Source of the DNA: Alphaproteobacteria bacterium
Lineage (GTDB): Bacteria > Pseudomonadota > Alphaproteobacteria > Rhizobiales > Xanthobacteraceae
Direction: 5' to 3'
Length of the DNA: 9,039 nucleotides
Assembly (NCBI GenBank): GCA_005883445.1
Contig: VAZL01000118.1
Span: 1-9,039 of the forward strand
The notes under the pieces were generated by a model. The model did not search any database. It had not been told where the DNA came from and saw only the letters and a program-made list of their open reading frames with translations. The position numbers were made by a program, and so were the translations under genes. Positions 1 through 8,701 of the stretch are shown piece by piece. The first letter of the stretch is position 1. Each line of letters starts with the position of its first letter.

Positions 1-181
1 AGCGACCGCCAATCAGTTATTTAACGGGCATGAAGCAACGCGCTCGGGGCGCCGCCAGCGGACCCTGGATTAGACTTTGAGCAATTTGCCTATTTTGTGA
101 TCATTGGGCGTATCCCCCGCTGCAAGCGAAGGAAATAACGCAGGGTCGCGCCCGTTTCGGCGCGGCATTAGTCTGCTGGCG
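1..181. other. Non-coding stretch upstream of nnr
   Basis: No recognisable gene is seen here. Short open stretches run from the left edge to stops at 22-24, 71-73 and 78-80 in the three forward frames, so the tail of an upstream gene could lie here, but none can be assigned to a family. The segment 70-105 is AT-richer than its surroundings and includes TTGAGC at 77-82, a possible -35 element. No convincing -10 follows at normal spacing, so no promoter is called. Confidence 0.4.
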
Positions 182-1675
182 ATGATCGAATTGCTCACCA
201 CCGCCGAAATGGCCGAGGCCGACCGCCGCACGATCGCCGGCGGGGTTGCCGGAATCGCCCTGATGGAAAACGCCGGCCGCGCCGTTGCCGATCTGATCGC
301 GGCGCGCCATCCTCCGGGTCTACGCGTGGCCGTGGTTGCGGGGCCTGGCAACAACGGGGGCGACGGTTTTGTCGCCGCCCGCATTCTGGCCGAGCGCGGA
401 TACCGGGTGCGCATCCTTGTGGTCGGGAACCTCGAGCGGCTCAAGGGGGATGCGGCGTTGGCGGCGCAGCGCTGGCAAGGTCCGACGACTGCGGCTGCAC
501 CGGCGGCGTTGATGCCGGCCGACGTCATCATCGACGCGCTGTTCGGCGCCGGTCTGGATCGACCGGTCGAAGGCGTTGCGCGCGCCATGATCGAGGCCAT
601 GAACGCGGCATCCTGCGTCTGTGCGGTTGACCTGCCGAGCGGGATCAACGGCACCGCCGGTGCGGTGATGGGCCTCGCGGTGAAGGCCGCGGAAACGGTG
701 ACCTTCTTTCGCCGCAAGGTCGGCCACGTGCTTCTGCCCGGCCGGCTCCATTGCGGAACCGTCCGCGTCGCCGACATCGGAATTGCCGCAAGCGTCCTCG
801 ACGCGATCAAACCGCGCATCTCGATCAACTCGCCGCCCCTGTGGGCGCAAAGCTTTCCGCTGCCGCGTGTCGACGGTCACAAATACACCCGCGGCCACGC
901 CGTCGTGGTCTCGGGCGGGCTATCCTTCACGGGTGCGGCGCGGCTTGCCGCGCGCGGCGCGTTGCGGGCGGGCGCGGGGCTCGTCACCATTGCCACCCCG
1001 CGCGAAGCGCTCGCGGTCAACGCGGCCGCAACTCTCGCCGTCATGGTGCGGCCGGTCGATGGTGCGGATGAACTCGCGCGCTTCCTCGACGACGCTCGCC
1101 GCAACGTGGTGCTGCTGGGACCTGGAGGTGGCGTGGGCCAGCCCATGCGGGACTTGGTTATGGCCGCGCTCAAGGGCGAGCGCGCGGTGGTGCTAGATGC
1201 CGATGCGCTCACGAGCTTTGCCGAGGAGCCGCAAACGCTCTGCGCTGCCATCAGAGGGCGAACCAAGGCCACGGTAATGACCCCACATGAGGGGGAGTTC
1301 AGTCGTTTATTCAAAGCCCTGGCAGATGAATCTCCCTCGAAGCTTGAACGGGCTCGGCGGGCGGCGGAGACCTCCGGGGCGGTGGTCTTGCTTAAGGGGC
1401 CGGACACCGTGGTTGCGGCGCCGGACGGCCGCGCTGCGGTCGGCGACAATGCACCCCCTTGGCTCGCCACGGCCGGCTCGGGCGACGTGCTTGCGGGCAT
1501 CGTGGCCGGCTGTCTCGCCCAAGGCATGCCGGGGTTCGAGGCGGCGGCGGCGGCGGTGTGGCTCCATGGCGAGGCGGGGACTGCGGCGGGTCCGGGGCTG
1601 ATCGCGGAGGATCTGCCCGAGGCCGTGCCTAGCATCTACCAACGACTGTTCCCCCAGCTTAGTGCAGGACGATAG
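182..1675 (+). CDS. nnr: Bifunctional NAD(P)H-hydrate epimerase / ADP-dependent NAD(P)H-hydrate dehydratase
   Basis: This 497-residue cytosolic enzyme repairs hydrated NADH and NADPH. The N-terminal YjeF_N domain (about residues 1-215) interconverts the R and S hydrates. The C-terminal ribokinase-like domain (about 225-490) dehydrates the S form using ADP. Visible motifs are GPGNNGGDG at 54-62, DALFGAGLDRP at 118-128, a KYTRGH stretch at 234-239 opening the dehydratase domain, VLDADAL at 337-343, TPHEGE at 367-372, and TAGSGDVLAG at 430-439 with the probable catalytic Asp435. The ATG at 182 was chosen because MIELLTTAEMAEADR is the usual family N-terminus. The frame extends back to a TTG at 104, but those 26 residues look unrelated. 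No strong Shine-Dalgarno sequence is visible. The length fits the two-domain family. Family-level function is established; the start is moderately sure. Confidence 0.95.
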   Translation: MIELLTTAEMAEADRRTIAGGVAGIALMENAGRAVADLIAARHPPGLRVAVVAGPGNNGGDGFVAARILAERGYRVRILVVGNLERLKGDAALAAQRWQGPTTAAAPAALMPADVIIDALFGAGLDRPVEGVARAMIEAMNAASCVCAVDLPSGINGTAGAVMGLAVKAAETVTFFRRKVGHVLLPGRLHCGTVRVADIGIAASVLDAIKPRISINSPPLWAQSFPLPRVDGHKYTRGHAVVVSGGLSFTGAARLAARGALRAGAGLVTIATPREALAVNAAATLAVMVRPVDGADELARFLDDARRNVVLLGPGGGVGQPMRDLVMAALKGERAVVLDADALTSFAEEPQTLCAAIRGRTKATVMTPHEGEFSRLFKALADESPSKLERARRAAETSGAVVLLKGPDTVVAAPDGRAAVGDNAPPWLATAGSGDVLAGIVAGCLAQGMPGFEAAAAAVWLHGEAGTAAGPGLIAEDLPEAVPSIYQRLFPQLSAGR

Positions 1676-1770
1676 CGTAGCCCGGCCGCCGGTGCGCGGC
1701 GTTGATCAGCGGTTGCGCACAGGGATGTCGGGACGCAGCGAGCCATTGATGGAACACCGGTGCCTTGGCA

Positions 1771-1799
1771 GGCGTCGGGGGCCGACCGCGCCTATTTTT
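1771..1799 (+). terminator. Possible intrinsic terminator of nnr
   Basis: GGCGTCGG (1771-1778) can pair with CCGA (1782-1785) and CGCC (1789-1792), with a three-base bulge and a GGG loop. The stem is followed directly by TATTTTTG. It lies 96 bases past the nnr stop and before the tRNA gene, which is a sensible place for a terminator. The bulge and the broken T-run make it weaker than the terminator after lon. Confidence 0.45.
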
Positions 1800-1832
1800 G
1801 TCGTGCGCAGCGTGCTTTGGCCATGATATAAG
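1798..1832 (+). promoter_or_regulatory. Candidate promoter for tRNA-Leu
   Basis: A TATAAG box at 1827-1832 (within TGATATAAG) lies about 40 bases upstream of the mature tRNA 5' end, as expected for a short 5' leader. The only -35-like hexamer nearby, TTGTCG at 1798-1803, is 23 bases away (21 if GATATA at 1825-1830 is taken as the -10), which is longer than normal. The -10 is plausible; the -35 is doubtful. Confidence 0.35.
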
Positions 1833-1872
1833 CCGCGCCGCCCGGCCGCAGCGCAAGTCGGCTGTCCCCGAC

Positions 1873-1957
1873 GCGGGCGTGGCGGAACTGGTAGACGCGC
1901 GGGATTTAGGTTCCCGTGACGAAAGTCGTGGGGGTTCAAATCCCTCCGCCCGCACCA
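1873..1957 (+). tRNA. tRNA-Leu(UAG), CCA encoded
   Basis: The 85-base gene folds as a class II tRNA. The acceptor stem GCGGGCG (1873-1879) pairs with CGCCCGC (1947-1953), followed by discriminator A1954 and an encoded CCA (1955-1957). The anticodon stem CGGGA/TCCCG (1900-1904/1912-1916) encloses loop TTTAGGT with anticodon TAG at 1907-1909, which reads CUA and by wobble other CUN leucine codons. The long variable arm GAC-GAAA-GTC (1918-1927) is the mark of Leu/Ser/Tyr tRNAs. The T arm GGGGG-TTCAAAT-CCCTC (1930-1946) is complete apart from one G-U pair. It lies 73 bases before tig, an arrangement common in alphaproteobacteria. Confidence 0.97.
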
Positions 1958-2030
1958 CGCCGCAACCCAGGCACCCGGTCACGCCTCATCCACGGACCGC
2001 AGCGATCGCCGAATACATAGATTTATCGCC

Positions 2031-3401
2031 ATGGAAGTCACCGAGACCCTTTCCGACGGCCTCAAGCGCGAATTCCAAGTCCAAGTGCCGGCAGCCGATC
2101 TCGAGGCGCGGGTGACCGAGCGGCTCGGCGAGCTCAAGGATCGCGTCCAGCTGCGCGGCTTTCGCCCGGGCAAGGTGCCGGTCACGCACTTGCGGAAGAT
2201 CTACGGCAAGGCGGTGATGGCCGAGACCATCGAGGCGATAATCCGCGAGCTCAACGCCAAGATCGTCAGCGAGCGCGGTCTCAAGCTCGCCATGGAGCCC
2301 AAGGTCACGATTCCGAACGAAGCGACCGCGGTCGAAAAGGTCATCGGCGGGCAATCCGACCTCGCCTATACGCTCGCGCTGGAGCTACTGCCGAAAATCG
2401 AGCTTGGGGATTTCAAGGGCATCAAGCTCGAGCGCCAGGTCGCGGAGGTCACCGACGCGCAGGTCAGCGAAGCGCTTGACAGGATCGCCGAGCAGAACCG
2501 GCCATTCGCCGCCAAGGCCCAGGGGGCGAAGGTCGAAAAGGGCGATCGCGTCGTCATCGACTTCGTCGGCAAGGTCGATGGCGCGCCGTTCGAAGGCGGC
2601 AGCGGCGGCGACGTCGGCGTCAACGTCGGGTCCGGCACCTTCATCCCGGGTTTCGAGGATCAGCTCGTCGGCATGAGCGCCGGCGAAACGCGGCTGGTCC
2701 AGGTGACGTTTCCGCCCAACTACGCGAGTGCGCAACTTGCCGGCAAACCTGCCGAGTTCGACGTGACGGTGAAATCGGTCGAAGCGCCGAGCGCGGTCAC
2801 CGTCGACGATGCGTTTGCGAAATCGCTGGGGTTGGAATCCCTCGACAAGCTCAAGGCGGCGGTCAAAGCACGCCTCCAGCAGGAGCATGCCGGGCTCAGC
2901 CGCCAAAGGCTCAAGCGGCAACTTCTCGATAACCTCGACGAAATGCACAAGTTTGCGCTGCCGCCCACGCTCGCCGAGGACGAGTTCAAGAACGTCTGGG
3001 CCGCGGTTGAGAGCGACCTCAAGGCGCAGGGCCGCACCTTTGCCGACGAGGGCACGACCGAAGAGAAGGCGCGGGAGGAATACCGCGGCATCGCCGAGAG
3101 GCGGGTGCGGCTGGGCCTCGTGCTTGCGGAAATCGGCGAGAAGAACAAGATCACGGTAACCGAGGACGAGCTCAACCGCGCCATCATGGAGCGGGTGCGC
3201 CAGGTGCCCGGCCGCGAGCAGGAAGTCTGGGAATACTATCGCAAGAATCCCGGCGCGGTCGCGGCCGTCCGGGCCCCGATCTTCGAAGAGAAGGTGGTCG
3301 ATTTCCTGGTCGAGCTCGCCACGGTGACCGAGAAACCGGTCTCACGCGAGGACCTCCTCAAGGACGAGGAGGACGAAAAGAGCGCAACCGCTCAATCGTA
3401 A
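2031..3401 (+). CDS. tig: Trigger factor, ribosome-associated chaperone and peptidyl-prolyl isomerase
   Basis: This 456-residue trigger factor has all three domains. The ribosome-binding N-domain (about 1-115) carries the signature GFRPGKVP at 43-50, which docks on ribosomal protein L23. The FKBP-type isomerase domain (about 165-250) starts with KGDRVVIDFVG and includes FIPGFEDQLVGM at 204-215. The C-terminal helical substrate-binding domain (about 260-435) is followed by an acidic tail (DEEDEKS). It binds nascent chains at the exit tunnel and delays their folding. The length matches the family (about 430-480). The ATG at 2031 gives the canonical MEVTETLSDGLKREF start; no clear Shine-Dalgarno precedes it. 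It is the first protein-coding gene of the protease cluster and may be co-transcribed with the tRNA upstream, since no terminator is seen in the 73-base gap. Confidence 0.97.
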   Translation: MEVTETLSDGLKREFQVQVPAADLEARVTERLGELKDRVQLRGFRPGKVPVTHLRKIYGKAVMAETIEAIIRELNAKIVSERGLKLAMEPKVTIPNEATAVEKVIGGQSDLAYTLALELLPKIELGDFKGIKLERQVAEVTDAQVSEALDRIAEQNRPFAAKAQGAKVEKGDRVVIDFVGKVDGAPFEGGSGGDVGVNVGSGTFIPGFEDQLVGMSAGETRLVQVTFPPNYASAQLAGKPAEFDVTVKSVEAPSAVTVDDAFAKSLGLESLDKLKAAVKARLQQEHAGLSRQRLKRQLLDNLDEMHKFALPPTLAEDEFKNVWAAVESDLKAQGRTFADEGTTEEKAREEYRGIAERRVRLGLVLAEIGEKNKITVTEDELNRAIMERVRQVPGREQEVWEYYRKNPGAVAAVRAPIFEEKVVDFLVELATVTEKPVSREDLLKDEEDEKSATAQS

Positions 3402-3520
3402 AGGCGTCCGGGCGCCGATCGCGAGTGTGGCCAAGATCGCCACCGGGAGCGCCCAACTCGGCCGTGGCCGACTTTGGCGGGTGCGGGACGCCAAGCAGGG
3501 ATGGGAGCGCCCGCCGGGTT

Positions 3521-3548
3521 TTGTGCCGGGGCGAATCGTGGGTATAGA
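3521..3548 (+). promoter_or_regulatory. Candidate promoter just upstream of the zinc-finger ORF and clpP
   Basis: TTGTGC (3521-3526) and TATAGA (3543-3548) are separated by 16 bases. The -10 matches the consensus at 5 of 6 positions; the -35 matches only its first three bases. Transcription from it would start near 3554-3557, a few bases past the ATG at 3551. Such a transcript would carry clpP but not the annotated start codon of the zinc-finger ORF. Confidence 0.35.
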
Positions 3549-3550
3549 AC

Positions 3551-3766
3551 ATGGGACGGAAGCTCGCCGCCATCGCGCGATTGCTGCAATCAAGGCTTCG
3601 CTGCTCGTTCTGCGGTCGAGCCGCCGACGAGGTTGGGCGGCTTGTGGCCGGCCCGTCCGTGTATATTTGTGACGAGTGCATCAAGATGTGCGTCGCGGTG
3701 GTGGAGGAGCACGGGGGCTTTCCGGCCTCGCGACGCGGCGACCAGGATGGGCCGACCCATGCGTGA
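3551..3766 (+). CDS. Free-standing ClpX-type C4 zinc-binding domain protein
   Basis: This 71-residue protein consists almost entirely of the zinc-binding domain otherwise found at the N-terminus of ClpX (zf-C4_ClpX family). Zinc ligands are predicted at Cys18, Cys21, Cys40 and Cys43 in the pattern CSFCG-x18-CDEC. The fifth conserved cysteine, Cys47, is also shared with ClpX. Ungapped alignment to residues 15-50 of the ClpX encoded at 4661 gives 19 of 36 identities. There is no ATPase domain. Residues 1-17 form a basic, probably helical segment, and residues 55-71 look disordered. The 3' end overlaps the clpP start by 8 bases, so translation is probably coupled. Shine-Dalgarno support at the ATG is weak, and a TTG at 3581 is an alternative start. 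In ClpX this domain dimerises and binds adaptors and some substrates. A role here as adaptor, decoy or regulator is inference; a decayed clpX duplicate is the main alternative. Confidence 0.75.
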   Translation: MGRKLAAIARLLQSRLRCSFCGRAADEVGRLVAGPSVYICDECIKMCVAVVEEHGGFPASRRGDQDGPTHA

Positions 3767-4391
3767 TCCCCACGACACCTACATGAACACCCTCGTGCCG
3801 ATGGTGGTCGAGCAGACCAACCGCGGCGAGCGTGCCTACGACATTTTCTCGCGGCTTCTCAAAGAGCGCATCATCTTCATTAGCGGCCCGGTCGAAGACG
3901 TCACTTCCACGCTCGTGGTCGCGCAACTCTTGTTCTTGGAGGCGGACAATCCCAAGAAAGAGATCGCGATGTACATTAATTCGCCCGGCGGCGTGGTGAC
4001 CTCGGGACTCGCGATCTACGACACCATGCAGTTCGTGCGGCCGGCGGTATCGACCTTGTGCATCGGCCAGGCTGCCTCCATGGGTTCGCTGCTGCTCGCC
4101 GCCGGTCACAAGGACATGCGCTTTGCGCTTCCCAATTCCCGGATCATGCTGCACCAGCCCTCGGGAGGTTTTCAGGGCCAGGCGACGGACATCATGTTGC
4201 ACGCCCAGGAGATCCTGAACCTCAAGAAGCGGCTGAACGAAATCTACGTGAAGCACACGGGTCAGCCGCTGAAGAAGATCGAGGACGCGCTCGAGCGCGA
4301 TTACTTCTTGACCGGGGAGATGGCGGTGGAGTGGGGGGTCGTCGACAAGGTCATCGACAAGCGGCCCGAGGACGCCTCCAAGGCCGCCTGA
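3759..4391 (+). CDS. clpP: ATP-dependent Clp protease, proteolytic subunit ClpP
   Basis: ClpP is the serine peptidase that forms a double heptameric ring and degrades proteins unfolded by ClpX or ClpA. The 210-residue product has the full catalytic triad: Ser107 in GQAASMGS, His132 in MLHQPSGG and Asp181 in ERDYFL. The oligomerisation and handle regions (about residues 140-170) are present. The N-terminus LVPMVVEQTNRGERAYDIFSR is canonical and suggests removal of a propeptide of about ten residues. The ATG at 3759 gives MRDPHDTYMN, the usual alphaproteobacterial start. The ATG at 3747 would add four residues and also lies inside the upstream zinc-finger ORF. The open frame runs further upstream to 3474, but that part belongs to intergenic and zinc-finger sequence. 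It works with the ClpX encoded downstream. Confidence 0.97.
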   Translation: MRDPHDTYMNTLVPMVVEQTNRGERAYDIFSRLLKERIIFISGPVEDVTSTLVVAQLLFLEADNPKKEIAMYINSPGGVVTSGLAIYDTMQFVRPAVSTLCIGQAASMGSLLLAAGHKDMRFALPNSRIMLHQPSGGFQGQATDIMLHAQEILNLKKRLNEIYVKHTGQPLKKIEDALERDYFLTGEMAVEWGVVDKVIDKRPEDASKAA

Positions 4392-4660
4392 TCGATGGCC
4401 GGCCGGCCGCGTTGTGCCGGCCTCGGGCCGCGGTCCGGCTCGAAACGGTCAAAAACCCGCCATGCGCTTGAATTTTGATCATTAACAAAATCTTGATTAT
4501 GCCCACATTACCGTGGTTCGCTAGGGGTGATTTGGGCAAGTGCGCTAAAAGCGTGGAGGTGTGTAGTATTGGTGCTACGGACTCTTAAAAACGCGCCTAT
4601 TATGGTCTGTTGCAGAGCGGCCGGTTTGCGCGCGCGGCAACCGGCCGACGGAGAGATGGA
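4392..4660 (+). other. clpP-clpX intergenic region, AT-richer, probably holds the clpX promoter
   Basis: The first part is very GC-rich and can form a hairpin, GGCCGGC (4401-4407) with GCCGGCC (4416-4422), loop of 8 bases. No T-run follows, so it is not a standard terminator. From about 4450 the sequence turns AT-rich. It contains GCTTGAATTTT (4466-4476), repeated upstream of lon, and -10-like boxes GATTAT (4495-4500), TAGTAT (4564-4569) and TATTAT (4598-4603), none with a good -35 at normal spacing. A GGAGG at 4555-4559 is not explained by clpX itself. A clpX promoter here is likely, but its exact position is not resolved. Confidence 0.5.
4650..4653 (+). promoter_or_regulatory. Ribosome binding site of clpX
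   Basis: GGAG lies seven bases before the ATG at 4661. This supports that start over the upstream in-frame start at 4610, which would add 17 residues (MQSGRFARAATG...) not typical of ClpX. Confidence 0.75.
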
Positions 4661-5929
4661 ATGAGCAAAGTCGGCAGTGGCGATTCCAAGAATACGCTCT
4701 ACTGCTCGTTCTGCGGCAAGAGCCAGCACGAGGTGCGCAAGCTCATCGCCGGCCCGACCGTTTTCATCTGCGACGAATGCGTCGAATTGTGCATGGACAT
4801 CATCCGCGAGGAGAACAAGTCCTCGCTGGTCAAGTCGCGTGACGGCATTCCGACGCCCAAGGAGATTCGCAAAGTTCTTGACGACTATGTCATCGGTCAG
4901 GACCATGCCAAGAAGGTGCTCTCGGTCGCGGTCCATAATCACTACAAGCGCCTCAACCACCAGACCAAGCACAATGACGTCGAGCTCGCGAAGTCGAACA
5001 TCCTGCTGATCGGCCCAACCGGTTCGGGCAAGACGCTGCTGGCGCAAACGCTCGCGCGCATCCTCGACGTGCCTTTCACCATGGCTGATGCGACCACGCT
5101 CACCGAAGCCGGGTATGTCGGCGAAGACGTCGAGAACATCATCCTCAAGCTGCTGCAATCCGCCGACTATAACGTCGAGCGCGCCCAGCGCGGCATTGTC
5201 TATATCGACGAGATCGACAAGATCAGCCGCAAGTCGGATAACCCCTCAATCACCCGCGACGTCTCGGGCGAGGGCGTGCAACAAGCCTTGCTCAAGATCA
5301 TGGAAGGCACGATCGCGTCGGTGCCGCCGCAAGGCGGGCGCAAGCACCCACAGCAGGAATTCCTGCAGGTCGACACCACCAATATCCTGTTCGTGTGCGG
5401 CGGCGCCTTCGCCGGTTTGGAGAAGATCATTTCCGCCCGCGGGCGCTCGACCTCGATCGGCTTCAGCGCCAAGGTCCTGGCCCCGGAGGACCGCAAGGCC
5501 GGCGAAATCTTCCGCGAGGTCGAGCCGGAGGACCTGTTGAAATATGGCCTGATCCCGGAATTTGTCGGCCGACTACCCGTGGTGGCCACGCTCGAGGACC
5601 TCGACGAGCCTTCCCTTAAGCTCATTCTCACCCAGCCCAAGAACGCGCTGGTCAAACAGTACCAGCGGCTGTTCGAGATGGAGTCGATCGATCTCACGCT
5701 GGCGGAGGAGGCATTGGGCGCCATTGCGCGCAAGGCCATCGACCGCAAGACCGGCGCACGCGGCCTGCGTTCGATCATGGAAGGTATCCTGCTCGACACC
5801 ATGTTCGACCTGCCGAGCCTCGAAGGCGTCGAGGAGGTCGTGATCTCGAAAGAGGTCGTCGAGGGTACCGCGCGGCCGCTCTACATCTATGCCGACCGTG
5901 CCGACCGGACCGGCGACGCGAGCGCGTGA
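4661..5929 (+). CDS. clpX: ATP-dependent Clp protease ATP-binding subunit ClpX
   Basis: ClpX is the hexameric AAA+ unfoldase that selects substrates, unfolds them and threads them into ClpP. The 422-residue product is full length. The N-terminal zinc domain has ligands Cys15, Cys18, Cys37 and Cys40. The AAA+ module carries Walker A GPTGSGKT (118-125), pore-1 loop GYVGED (151-156), Walker B ending in Asp183-Glu184, the RKH pore loop (227-229), a candidate arginine finger in FVGR (Arg304) and sensor-2 Arg370 in GARGLR. The ClpP-docking IGF loop is present at 266-268. Every motif needed for an active ClpXP pair is intact, in contrast to the Lon encoded downstream. Its start is set by the GGAG site and by the family N-terminus. 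The 269-base gap after clpP suggests its own promoter. Confidence 0.98.
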   Translation: MSKVGSGDSKNTLYCSFCGKSQHEVRKLIAGPTVFICDECVELCMDIIREENKSSLVKSRDGIPTPKEIRKVLDDYVIGQDHAKKVLSVAVHNHYKRLNHQTKHNDVELAKSNILLIGPTGSGKTLLAQTLARILDVPFTMADATTLTEAGYVGEDVENIILKLLQSADYNVERAQRGIVYIDEIDKISRKSDNPSITRDVSGEGVQQALLKIMEGTIASVPPQGGRKHPQQEFLQVDTTNILFVCGGAFAGLEKIISARGRSTSIGFSAKVLAPEDRKAGEIFREVEPEDLLKYGLIPEFVGRLPVVATLEDLDEPSLKLILTQPKNALVKQYQRLFEMESIDLTLAEEALGAIARKAIDRKTGARGLRSIMEGILLDTMFDLPSLEGVEEVVISKEVVEGTARPLYIYADRADRTGDASA

Positions 5930-6011
5930 GAGTGCTGCAACCGCAAGGCGGGCGTGTGGCGGCCGATTCGCCTAAAGTCGACTCCGCGCGCACCGCCAAC
6001 GCGGCTATTTG

Positions 6012-6060
6012 CTTGAATTTTCGAGTTTACTTGACACCGGCGCAAGCCGTCGCCACCTAT
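6012..6060 (+). promoter_or_regulatory. Candidate lon promoter region
   Basis: CTTGAA (6012-6017) and CTTGACA (6030-6036) resemble -35 elements used by RpoH- and RpoD-type sigma factors in alphaproteobacteria. ACCTAT (6055-6060), overlapping CCTATGG, lies 18 bases after TTGACA. Spacing to a heat-shock type -10 is longer than expected, so the sigma factor cannot be assigned. Confidence 0.4.
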
Positions 6061-6234
6061 GGGGCGAACGAAAAAGCGTACGAAGGATCACATCGAAATT
6101 CTCCGGGGAGGGTTTCGTACTCGCCCTCCGGCGCAGGGCCGGCCTTCCAGGCGAGCCGTGCTTCCCTTCCCGGCCCACCTCTGCACTCGACCGCGACGCC
6201 GCATCCGCGGGTCACGGGCGAGGGGTACAACAAG

Positions 6235-6239
6235 AAGGA
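6235..6239 (+). promoter_or_regulatory. Ribosome binding site of lon
   Basis: AAGGA lies nine bases before the ATG at 6249 and fixes that start. The open frame continues upstream to 6009, but the extra 80 residues are translated leader sequence with no family resemblance. Confidence 0.75.
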
Positions 6240-6248
6240 CTTCGGGCC

Positions 6249-8636
<2,388 letters not shown>

Positions 8637-8656
8637 TTTCGCCGATCAAGCATGCA

Positions 8657-8691
8657 AACGGCGGCGCTTCGGCGCCGCCGTTCTGTTTTTT
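8657..8691 (+). terminator. Intrinsic terminator after lon
   Basis: An 11-base-pair stem (8657-8667 with 8672-8682), mostly G-C, is closed by a TTCG tetraloop on a C-G pair, an unusually stable hairpin. TCTGTTTTTT-like sequence follows at 8682-8691. It lies 20 bases past the lon stop and separates lon from the next gene. Confidence 0.93.
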
Positions 8692-8701
8692 GCTGCACCT
8701 C

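Larger units (their letters stand above)
5930..6248 (+). other. clpX-lon intergenic region with likely lon promoter and long structured leader
   Basis: No convincing gene lies in these 319 bases. An AT-rich patch at 6003-6036 holds GCTTGAATTTT (6011-6021), also found upstream of clpX, and a perfect TTGACA (6031-6036). ACCTAT at 6055-6060, 18 bases after TTGACA, is the best nearby -10 and is only a partial match. If that is the promoter, the lon leader is close to 180 bases long. Within the leader, GTACGAA (6078-6084) can pair with TTCGTAC (6114-6120), and GGAGGG (6107-6112) can pair with CCCTCC (6124-6129). The two pairings interleave, so they would be alternative folds or a pseudoknot. No intrinsic terminator for clpX is visible. 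Confidence 0.5.

Noticed and set aside
104..181. 26-residue N-terminal extension of the NAD(P)H-hydrate repair enzyme from a TTG
   Set aside because: The extra residues do not resemble the family, and the usual N-terminus begins at the ATG at 182.
1765..2115. 116-residue frame across the tRNA gene and the tig start
   Set aside because: It overlaps a complete tRNA and the canonical tig start in another frame and has no family resemblance.
3403..3416. Hairpin just after tig (GGCG with CGCC)
   Set aside because: The stem is only four base pairs and no T-run follows, so it is not a credible terminator.
3474..3758. In-frame N-terminal extension of ClpP
   Set aside because: The open frame extends upstream only because no stop occurs by chance. 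It runs through intergenic and zinc-finger sequence, and ClpP proteins start at the MRDPHDTYMN region.
6012..6062. A definite RpoH promoter for lon
   Set aside because: CTTGAA and CTTGAC elements are present, but the nearest heat-shock-like -10 (CCTATGG) is too far away for either, so the sigma factor is left open.
6009..6248. 80-residue N-terminal extension of Lon
   Set aside because: The AAGGA site nine bases before 6249 and the normal LonN start favour 6249. The extension is translated leader and promoter sequence.
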